A DNA stretch of 6,195 nt from Gammaproteobacteria bacterium (GTDB taxonomy: Bacteria; Pseudomonadota; Gammaproteobacteria; Chromatiales; Chromatiaceae). The DNA is taken from contig SBFV01000422.1 of the NCBI GenBank assembly GCA_006227775.1, positions 1 to 6,195 of the forward strand, in the 5' to 3' direction. Positions within the stretch are counted from its first letter, which is position 1; each line of letters opens with the position of its first letter. Under the pieces are notes generated by a model that saw only the letters and a list, made by a program, of their open reading frames with translations, was not told where the DNA came from and searched no databases. Below are positions 1 to 4,771 of this stretch, piece after piece. The translations under genes and the position numbers were made by a program.

Positions 1-158
1 TTTCCTACTTGCCCCTTGGGGGCACGCATAATTCGGGCGACAATGGAGGGACAGTGTCCAAACACCGGCCCACATGAGCGGGCTCGCTGACCAGCGAGGT
101 CCGCCCGGGCGGAGGAGCCCATCGACCCCCGTCAAGGTGATCTTCATCGAGGTGCAAC
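1..158. other. Non-coding leader upstream of dusA
   Basis: No convincing gene is visible on either strand. The stretch is dense in short inverted repeats: TGCCCC-TTG-GGGGCA at 10-24, GGACA-G-TGTCC at 49-59, CTCGCT-GACC-AGCGAG at 83-98 and a perfect 14-bp palindrome at 100-113. GGGCTC at 80-85 is also complementary to GAGCCC at 115-120. A CATAAT hexamer at 27-32 resembles a sigma-70 -10 box but has no credible -35 box at the right distance. The only forward reading frame worth noting is a 31-residue ORF at 74-169. The first hairpin has no following T-tract on either strand, so I do not call it a terminator. Confidence 0.6.
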
Positions 159-169
159 TTGTCGAATAG
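74..169 (+). CDS. Possible 31-residue leader ORF overlapping dusA start (doubtful)
   Basis: An ATG at 74 opens a 31-codon frame ending in TAG at 167-169, so it overlaps the TTG start of dusA (159) by 11 nt in a different frame. The product would be basic and Pro/Arg/Gly-rich in its first half and hydrophobic at the end (VKVIFIEVQLVE). There is no Shine-Dalgarno sequence ahead of the ATG and I recognise no family. It could be a leader peptide whose termination feeds ribosomes to the weak TTG start of dusA. It could equally be chance, since open frames are common at this GC content. The overlap is seen; the role is speculation. Confidence 0.15.
   Translation: MSGLADQRGPPGRRSPSTPVKVIFIEVQLVE
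80..120 (+). promoter_or_regulatory. Potential structured 5' leader of dusA
   Basis: Two hairpins sit side by side: a 6-bp stem with a GACC loop at 83-98, and the perfect palindrome TCCGCCCGGGCGGA at 100-113. GGGCTC (80-85) can pair with GAGCCC (115-120) and enclose both, though 83-85 would then have to leave the first hairpin. If transcribed, this would be a small branched fold ending about 28 nt before the dusA ribosome binding site. The complementarity is seen directly; a regulatory role is inference. It matches no riboswitch class I know. Confidence 0.25.
149..161 (+). promoter_or_regulatory. Ribosome binding site and TTG start of dusA
   Basis: GAGGTG at 149-154 lies four bases before a TTG at 159-161. 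The dusA frame has a TGA at 138-140 and no ATG, GTG or TTG between it and 159, so this is the first possible start. The first in-frame ATG (216) is the Met of the conserved APMLDWTD strand and would delete the start of the barrel. The TTG is therefore the best start, and a weak start codon for a housekeeping gene. Confidence 0.6.
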
Positions 170-1247
170 GGACGGCGTTTCCCCCTACAGCCCCTGGCGC
201 TTGTGCGAGGCGCCCATGCTGGACTGGACCGACCGTAACTGCCGGTATCTCCACCGGCTGATCAGCCGCCATGTCCGGCTCTATACGGAGATGGTCACCA
301 CCGGCGCCCTGCTCTTCGGTGACCGGGCGCGGCATCTGGACTTCCATCCCGCCGAGCACCCCCTGGCCCTGCAACTGGGGGGCAGCGAGCCGGCCGAGCT
401 GGTGACCTGCGCGCGAATGGGCGAGGACTGGGGCTACGACGAGATCAATATCAACATCGGCTGTCCCTCCGACCGGGTGCAAAACGGGCGCTTTGGCGCC
501 TGCCTGATGGGGGAACCGCAACTGGTCGCCGATTGCGTCGCCGCCATGAAGGCGGCGGTCGGGGTTCCGGTGACGGTCAAGACCCGCCTGGGCATTGACG
601 ACCGTGACAGTTACGAGGAGCTGCATGCCTTTACCGCGGCCATGGCGGCGGCCGGGGCGGACGCCCTCATCGTCCATGCCCGCAAGGCCTGGCTCAAGGG
701 TCTCAGTCCCAAGGAAAACCGCGAGGTGCCGCCCCTGCGTTACGATTGGGTGCTGCGGCTCAAGGCGGACTTCCCCGACCTGCCGATGGTCATCAATGGC
801 GGCCTGCTGGATCTCGACCAGGCCCGCGGCTTTCTCGACCGTCTGGAGGGGGTCATGATCGGGCGGGGTATTTACCAGAATCCCTGGCTGCTGGCCAGGG
901 TCGACGGGGATCTCTTCGACGACCCCCAGGGCCCGCCCGACCGCCACCAGGTCCTGGAGGATTTCATCCCCTATCTGGAGGCGCGCATGGCCGCCGGCGT
1001 CCCCCTCAAGACCATGACCCGCCACCTGCTCGACCTCTTCCACGGCCAACCCGGCGCCAAGCGCTGGCGGCGGACCCTGAGCGAGAACGTCCACCGCCCG
1101 GGGGCGGATATCGATCTGATCCGGCGGGCGCTGCCACCCCGAACAACCGATCGGCTTCAGTCTTCCGCCGCGCGGGCAATACCCTTCATCGGTAAGGGGT
1201 CCGTCAACGCGATGCGCGATCCGGCCCGGTCCGCCCCCCGCCCATGA
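159..1247 (+). CDS. dusA: tRNA-dihydrouridine synthase A
   Basis: This is an FMN- and NADPH-dependent enzyme that reduces uridine to dihydrouridine in the D-loop of tRNA (positions 20/20a in the DusA subfamily); it is cytosolic. The N-terminal TIM barrel shows APMLDWTD (residues 18-25), LQLGGSEP (from 71), the catalytic Cys102 within GCPSDRVQNGRFG, KTR at 141-143, HARKAWL at 173-179, INGG at 212-215 and the phosphate-binding MIGRG at 233-237. The helical tRNA-binding domain has KTMTRHLLDLFHG from 284. The RVQNGRFGACLM and HARKAWLKGLSPKENR stretches mark DusA rather than DusB or DusC. The start is TTG with GAGGTG upstream. At 362 residues it is somewhat longer than most DusA proteins: about 32 residues after ALPP are unconserved-looking, Ser/Ala/Arg-rich and probably read-through of intergenic sequence. 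Its stop overlaps the start of murU (ATGA). The 5' end of dusA is a known prophage integration target; here it is uninterrupted. Confidence 0.95.
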   Translation: MSNRDGVSPYSPWRLCEAPMLDWTDRNCRYLHRLISRHVRLYTEMVTTGALLFGDRARHLDFHPAEHPLALQLGGSEPAELVTCARMGEDWGYDEININIGCPSDRVQNGRFGACLMGEPQLVADCVAAMKAAVGVPVTVKTRLGIDDRDSYEELHAFTAAMAAAGADALIVHARKAWLKGLSPKENREVPPLRYDWVLRLKADFPDLPMVINGGLLDLDQARGFLDRLEGVMIGRGIYQNPWLLARVDGDLFDDPQGPPDRHQVLEDFIPYLEARMAAGVPLKTMTRHLLDLFHGQPGAKRWRRTLSENVHRPGADIDLIRRALPPRTTDRLQSSAARAIPFIGKGSVNAMRDPARSAPRP

Positions 1248-2035
1248 AGGCCATGATCCTGGCCGCGGGTCGCGGCGAACGGATGCGGCCCCTCACGGAT
1301 CACACCCCCAAGCCGCTGCTGGAGGCCGGGGGGAAACCCCTGATCGTCCACCATCTGGAGCGCCTGGCGCGGGCGGGCATGCGGGATCTGGTGATCAATC
1401 ATGCCCATCTGGGCGGACGGATCGAGGCTGCCCTGGGTGACGGCTCCCCCTGGGGTGTCCATATCGCCTACTCCCCCGAAGAAAGTGCCCTGGAGACCGG
1501 TGGCGGCATCTTTCGCGCCCTGCCCCTGCTGGGTGACGGGCCCTTCCTGGTCGTCAACGGGGACGTGTGGACGGATCTGGATTTCGCCCGCCTGACCCTG
1601 GCGCCGGGCAGGCTCGCGCATCTGATCCTGGTGGACAACCCCCCTCATCACCCCCGTGGGGACTTTTTCCTGGCCGAGGGACGGGTCCAGGTGGAGTCCG
1701 CGGTCTCGAGTCTCACCGCGGGCCCGACGGCGGAGCCGCGGCGTCTGACCTTCAGTGGCATCGGGGTCTACCACCCGGACCTTTTTCTGGGCTGCCGGCC
1801 CGGGCCCTTTCCCCTCGCCCCACTCCTGCGCGCGGCCATGGAAACCGGCCTGGTGAGCGGGGAGCGCCATCCCGGCCTCTGGCTGGACATCGGCACCCCC
1901 CAGCGCCTGCTGGAGCTGGATGCCTGGCTGCGGGACCAGCCCGGCCAGGCCGGGATAGATGAATCGCCGGGACAGGCCCTGGAAACCTCGCCCCTGGACC
2001 AGGGGCTTACACCACAACCCGCTTCACCAGGCTAG
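1244..2035 (+). CDS. murU: N-acetylmuramate alpha-1-phosphate uridylyltransferase
   Basis: It transfers UMP from UTP to MurNAc-alpha-1-phosphate, giving UDP-MurNAc and pyrophosphate. This is the last step of the cytosolic cell-wall recycling route that bypasses de novo MurA/MurB synthesis (and so fosfomycin) in Pseudomonas and many Gram-negatives. The nucleotidyltransferase signature LAAGRGERMRPLT spans residues 6-18, with Lys23 in TPKPLL, ETGGGI at 84-89, the metal-binding NGDVWTD at 105-111, VDNPPHHPRGDF after it, and WLDIGTP around Asp215, the likely second metal ligand. The pattern fits Pseudomonas putida MurU much better than RmlA or GlmU. The family is near 225 residues; this protein has 263, the last 30 or so (from PGQAGIDES) being Gly/Pro/Gln-rich and probably non-structural. 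There is no Shine-Dalgarno before the ATG, so translation is probably coupled to dusA through ATGA. The partner kinase gene amgK, often adjacent, is absent from the window. Confidence 0.9.
   Translation: MKAMILAAGRGERMRPLTDHTPKPLLEAGGKPLIVHHLERLARAGMRDLVINHAHLGGRIEAALGDGSPWGVHIAYSPEESALETGGGIFRALPLLGDGPFLVVNGDVWTDLDFARLTLAPGRLAHLILVDNPPHHPRGDFFLAEGRVQVESAVSSLTAGPTAEPRRLTFSGIGVYHPDLFLGCRPGPFPLAPLLRAAMETGLVSGERHPGLWLDIGTPQRLLELDAWLRDQPGQAGIDESPGQALETSPLDQGLTPQPASPG
1990..2006 (+). other. GC-rich hairpin near murU 3' end
   Basis: GCCCCTGG-A-CCAGGGGC is a perfect 17-nt palindrome that would fold as a 7-bp stem with a GAC loop. It lies in the part of murU encoding the unconserved C-terminal tail, 52 nt before the next start codon. 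It is followed by TTACACC rather than a T-run, so it is not a typical intrinsic terminator. It could act as a processing or stability element between the two genes, or be neutral. Confidence 0.35.
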
Positions 2036-2045
2036 GGGGGCGGAC

Positions 2046-2060
2046 GAGGAAAGCACCATG
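2046..2060 (+). promoter_or_regulatory. Ribosome binding site fixing the start of the GCS2-like gene
   Basis: GAGGA at 2046-2050 sits seven bases before the ATG at 2058. The same frame is open upstream to an ATG at 1959. That longer version would overlap murU by 77 nt and add 33 Arg/His/Pro-rich residues that look like shadow coding of murU, so 2058 is preferred. Confidence 0.7.
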
Positions 2061-3476
2061 GGTCAGGAGATCGCTTCTTCCGGCTTCAGCGCCGCGGATC
2101 GGGCGGAGTTCCGGGAACGTCTGCGGCGGGAGACCGCTTTGCTGGGTTCCTGGCTGGCCAGCGGTGAGCTTCCGACCGGGTCCAAGGTCGGTGGCTTCGA
2201 ACTCGAAGCCTGGCTGGTGGGGCCGGACCTGAGCCCCCTGCCCCGCGCCCGGGAGCTGCTGACGGCTCTGCGCAACCCGCTGGTGGTCCACGAACTGGCC
2301 ACCTTCAACCTGGAGTTCAACGGTACCCCCCGGGTGCTGACGGGCAAGGCCCTGAGCCAGATGGCGGAGGAGCTTACGGCAACCTGGAACCAGACCCAGA
2401 CCGTCGCCCAAGGGCTCGGTGCCCGCCTGACGATGATCGGCATCCTGCCCACGACGCGGCTGGAAGATCTGATCCTCGCCCACATGACCCCCCTCAACCG
2501 CTACCGGGCCCTCAATGCCGAGCTTGGGGCGCTGCGGGGACATCAGCCCCTGCGACTGGATATAGAGGGCCGCGATCGGTTGGTTCTCACCCGGCGGGAC
2601 GTGATGGCGGAATCCGCCACCACCTCGTTCCAGATCCACCTGCGGGTACCCCCCGCCGAGGCCGCCCGCGTCTATAACCTGTCCAAGATCCTCTCCGCCC
2701 CGCTGGTGGCGATCAGCGCCAACTCCCCCTTCCTGTTCGGCCGGGACCTCTGGCGGGAGACGCGGATTCCCCTCTTCGAACAGACCTGCTCCATGGGGGA
2801 CTCGGGCCTGCGGGAGCGGGTCAGCTTCGGGCAGGGTTACGTCCAAGCCTCCATCCTGGAATGTTTCCAGGCCAACCTGACCGAGTACCCGGTGATCCTG
2901 CCGGAACTGCTGGCCGAGCCCCCGGAGCGGCTGGCGCACCTGCGGCTGCACAACGGTACCATCTGGCGCTGGAACCGCCCCCTGATCGGTTTCGACCCCG
3001 ACGGCTCCCCCCACCTGCGGATCGAGCACCGGGTGGTACCGGCGGGCCCGACGGTGGCGGACCTCATCGCCAACGCCGCCCTGTATTATGGCGCCATCCA
3101 GGACCTGCTGGAGGAACCCGTGGCCGTCCCGACCCGGCTCCCCTTCGCCGCCGCCCGGGCCAACTTCTATGCCGCCGCCCGCTGGGGGCTGGCGGCCGAG
3201 CTGCGATGGCTGGACGGTCAGGTGGCAACCGCCGAGGACATCCTGGCCGCGGACCTGCTGCCGCGGGCCCGGCGCGGCCTGCGGGAACTGGGGATCGATG
3301 GCGACGAGATCGACACCTGGCTCGGCATCATCGCCGCCCGACTTGGTACCCGCCGGACCGGCGCCGACTGGCAGCGCGCCTGGACGGGGCGCCATGGCCA
3401 GGACATGCGTCTCCTGGTCCAGGCCTACCTGGACCAGCAGCAAAGCGGCCGGACCCTGGACCAGTGGTCGCTATGA
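2058..3476 (+). CDS. GCS2-family glutamate-cysteine-ligase-like carboxylate-amine ligase
   Basis: The 472-residue protein resembles the GCS2 / YbdK-type carboxylate-amine ligases, which use ATP to join a carboxylate (classically the gamma-carboxyl of glutamate) to an amine (classically cysteine). Visible family-like elements are GGFELEAWLVG (from residue 45, with acidic Glu48 and Glu50 as candidate metal or nucleotide ligands), ATFNLEFN (81-88), TTSFQIHLRV with Gln192 and His194, SANSPFLFGR (from 220) and RIEHRVVPAGPTVAD (321-335, with Glu323, His324 and Arg325). It is about 100 residues longer than YbdK, with a helical C-terminal region. There is no signal peptide or membrane segment. It follows murU by 22 nt, so it is probably cotranscribed. 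The true substrates are unknown: it need not be the glutathione-pathway GshA, and no gshB lies beside it. The next gene encodes an amide-type hydrolase, which suggests a small amide metabolite or modification. Family assignment is fairly confident, specific reaction not. Confidence 0.75.
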   Translation: MGQEIASSGFSAADRAEFRERLRRETALLGSWLASGELPTGSKVGGFELEAWLVGPDLSPLPRARELLTALRNPLVVHELATFNLEFNGTPRVLTGKALSQMAEELTATWNQTQTVAQGLGARLTMIGILPTTRLEDLILAHMTPLNRYRALNAELGALRGHQPLRLDIEGRDRLVLTRRDVMAESATTSFQIHLRVPPAEAARVYNLSKILSAPLVAISANSPFLFGRDLWRETRIPLFEQTCSMGDSGLRERVSFGQGYVQASILECFQANLTEYPVILPELLAEPPERLAHLRLHNGTIWRWNRPLIGFDPDGSPHLRIEHRVVPAGPTVADLIANAALYYGAIQDLLEEPVAVPTRLPFAAARANFYAAARWGLAAELRWLDGQVATAEDILAADLLPRARRGLRELGIDGDEIDTWLGIIAARLGTRRTGADWQRAWTGRHGQDMRLLVQAYLDQQQSGRTLDQWSL

Positions 3477-3670
3477 GATCGGCGTGGCAGACCCCCTCGA
3501 CATCTTCCATCCTCTGGGATAGGACGGGACCACTGACGACAGTCAGAAAGTATCCATCGACAAGTCCCCGCTGTGTTAGCGGAGGGACCCGCTCAATGCG
3601 GGAACCCAGCGAGGGACGGTTTCTTGGCGCCGACGCAAAATCCTATCGCCCAGCGGTGTCGAATCACTAG
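3473..3670 (+). CDS. Possible 65-residue ORF filling the intergenic gap (doubtful)
   Basis: An ATG at 3473 overlaps the TGA of the GCS2-like gene (ATGA) and opens a 65-codon frame that closes with TAG 22 nt before the next gene. The position is typical of a coupled operon gene. The product, however, is Ser/Thr/Arg-rich with no recognisable domain, signal peptide or helix-forming pattern, and the frame runs through two strong hairpins. The same frame is also open upstream as a shadow of the GCS2-like gene. More likely non-coding. Confidence 0.15.
   Translation: MRSAWQTPSTSSILWDRTGPLTTVRKYPSTSPRCVSGGTRSMREPSEGRFLGADAKSYRPAVSNH
3565..3607 (+). promoter_or_regulatory. Tandem hairpins upstream of the M14 hydrolase gene
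   Basis: Hairpin 1 pairs CCGCT (3568-3572) with AGCGG (3578-3582) around a GTGTT loop, and can extend by TCC (3565-3567) against GGG (3584-3586) past a bulged A. Hairpin 2 pairs CCCGC (3588-3592) perfectly with GCGGG (3598-3602) around TCAAT, and can extend by the same GGG (3584-3586) against CCC (3605-3607). The shared GGG means the two extended forms are mutually exclusive, a switch-like arrangement. The complementarity is seen; any function is inference. Confidence 0.3.
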
Positions 3671-3676
3671 AATCAC
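3661..3676 (+). repeat. Tandem GAATCAC direct repeat with -10-like TAGAAT
   Basis: GAATCAC occurs at 3661-3667 and again at 3670-3676, with a 9-bp period, 17 nt before the start of the M14 gene. The junction makes TAGAAT (3668-3673), one mismatch from the sigma-70 -10 consensus, but no -35 hexamer is visible 16-18 bp upstream. This may be a protein-binding site at a weak promoter, or chance. Confidence 0.25.
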
Positions 3677-3692
3677 CTTGATATTCAATTTC

Positions 3693-4727
3693 ATGCTTAA
3701 TGAACTTCATGCCCTGCCGGAAGGCATCCTTGACCGGGATACCCGCGGACTCCAGGACCTGCTGGGGGGGCCCACCCTGATCCATCTGCCCGGTGACCGT
3801 CAGCCGGCCCTCTTTCTCTCCGTGCTCCTGCACGGCAACGAGACCGTCGGCTGGGAAGCCCTTCGCGCCCTGCTGCGCCAGCGCCGGGCGCGCTTTGGCG
3901 AACTCCGGCTGCCACGGGCCCTGAGCGTCTTCATCGGCAACGTCGCCGCGGCGGCCGTAGGGGTCCGTCACCTGCCGGACCAGCCGGACTACAACCGGGT
4001 CTGGCCGGGCAGCGAACTGGCGCCTACCCCCGAACACGACCTGATGCGCCAGGTCACCGAGCGCCTGCGGACCCGGGGGCTCTTCGCCAGTCTGGACATC
4101 CACAACAACACCGGGCTCAACCCCCACTACGTCGGGGTCAACCGGCTCGACCATCAGACCCTGCACCTGGCCAGGCTTTTCAGCCGTACCCTCATGTACT
4201 TCCGGCGCCCCAAGGGAATCCAGGCCATGGCCATGGGCGAGTTCTGCCCGGCGGTGACCCTGGAATGCGGCAAGGTGGGAGACCTCCACGGCAGGGACCA
4301 TGCCAGCGACACCATCGATGCCTGCCTGCACCTCTCCGCCCTGCCCCAGCACCCGGTCTCCCCCCATGACATCGACCTGTTCCACACCGTGGCCCGGGTC
4401 GAGGTGCCGGAGGAACTCAGCTTCGCCTTTCCCCCCGCCACGGGGGACATCCTCTTTTCGCCCGACCTGGAGCGCTTCAACTTCCGCGAACTGCCGCGAG
4501 GTACCGCCTTTGGTCGGGTCAACAAGAACTCAGGGGTTTATCTGGATGTCCGGGATGAGCAGGGCACGGATGTCTATCGGCGCTTTTTTCAGGTAGAGGA
4601 CGGCGAACTCCGCCTCTCCACGCCGGTGATGCCCTCCATGCTCACCCTGAACACGGACGTCATCCGCCAGGATTGTCTCTGCTACCTCATGGAGCGCTAC
4701 AACGACCATGTGCCCCATCCGCCTTGA
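3693..4727 (+). CDS. M14-family zinc hydrolase, AstE/AspA-like (succinylglutamate desuccinylase/aspartoacylase family)
   Basis: This is a predicted cytosolic zinc carboxypeptidase-fold enzyme cleaving an N-acyl amino acid or similar amide. The zinc site is complete: HGNE gives His47 and Glu50, and DIHNNTG gives His137. Also visible are DYNRVWPG (99-106), matching the family's Asn-Arg substrate-binding motif, and TLECGK (189-194) with the likely catalytic Glu191. The C-terminal part (about 260-344) has the beta-rich barrel region found in AstE. At 344 residues it is near AstE length (about 320). No other arginine-succinyltransferase genes (astA, astB, astD) lie here, so true AstE activity is unlikely and the substrate is unknown. 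The start is uncertain: the ATG at 3693 has no Shine-Dalgarno. A TTG at 3678 is also in frame, and an open extension to an ATG at 3573 looks non-coding. It follows the GCS2-like ligase in the same direction, suggesting paired amide synthesis and hydrolysis. Confidence 0.85.
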   Translation: MLNELHALPEGILDRDTRGLQDLLGGPTLIHLPGDRQPALFLSVLLHGNETVGWEALRALLRQRRARFGELRLPRALSVFIGNVAAAAVGVRHLPDQPDYNRVWPGSELAPTPEHDLMRQVTERLRTRGLFASLDIHNNTGLNPHYVGVNRLDHQTLHLARLFSRTLMYFRRPKGIQAMAMGEFCPAVTLECGKVGDLHGRDHASDTIDACLHLSALPQHPVSPHDIDLFHTVARVEVPEELSFAFPPATGDILFSPDLERFNFRELPRGTAFGRVNKNSGVYLDVRDEQGTDVYRRFFQVEDGELRLSTPVMPSMLTLNTDVIRQDCLCYLMERYNDHVPHPP

Positions 4728-4771
4728 CGGTCATCGCGGGAAGGTCGCTACAGCCAGCCGCAAGGGATGGC
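4728..4771. other. 44-nt gap between convergent genes, no clear terminator
   Basis: The M14 gene and darP end face to face here. The best fold is a weak imperfect hairpin, GCCA-g-CC (4753-4759) with GG-a-TGGC (4765-4771), interrupted by a mismatch and lacking a T-tract on either strand. Termination is probably Rho-dependent or leads to overlapping 3' ends. Confidence 0.4.

Larger units (their letters stand above)
3477..3692 (+). other. 216-nt intergenic region before the M14 hydrolase gene
   Basis: The first part (3477-3560) has only a weak CTGAC-GACA-GTCAG stem at 3533-3546. The middle (3565-3617) holds two adjacent hairpins and an imperfect repeat, AGCGGAGGGAC at 3578-3588 and AGCGAGGGAC at 3608-3617. 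The last part (about 3660-3700) is visibly richer in A and T than the surroundings and contains a tandem GAATCAC. No recognised RNA family or T-tract terminator was found. The layout would suit a leader or promoter region for the downstream gene. Confidence 0.5.

Noticed and set aside
10..24. Hairpin TGCCCC-TTG-GGGGCA as a terminator of an upstream gene
   Set aside because: No T-run follows on either strand and the upstream gene is outside the window.
144..1094. A 316-codon - strand frame opposite dusA
   Set aside because: It is an antisense shadow of a strongly conserved DusA coding region, with no domain of its own.
1157..2017. A 286-codon - strand frame opposite murU
   Set aside because: Low-complexity shadow product; murU on the + strand carries all the catalytic motifs.
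1959..2057. A 33-residue N-terminal extension of the GCS2-like protein from an upstream ATG
   Set aside because: It overlaps murU, is Arg/His/Pro-rich and has no ribosome site; the ATG at 2058 has GAGGA at proper distance.
2213..2709. Three copies of GCTGGTGG (2213, 2279, 2702), identical to the E. coli Chi octamer
   Set aside because: All lie in codons for Leu-Val runs in a GC-rich gene, and the Chi sequence of this organism is unknown.
2007..3443. A 478-codon open frame on the - strand opposite the GCS2-like gene
   Set aside because: Its product is Gly/Gln/Pro/Val-rich without any recognisable motif, and the + strand gene has clear family motifs. Long antisense frames are expected at this GC content.
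3571..3620. Possible integron attC-like site (GTTAGCG within a hairpin region)
   Set aside because: The core does not fit the GTTRRRY consensus, and there is no matching partner core or cassette structure.
3573..3692. A 40-residue N-terminal extension of the M14 protein
   Set aside because: It runs through a hairpin loop and stem, has no family similarity, and the normal family N-terminus begins near 3693.
2324..4505. Six GGTACC palindromes, five of them inside the GCS2-like gene
   Set aside because: More than expected for a gene of this length, but the sites fall in ordinary coding context with no regular spacing. Probably codon preference and chance.
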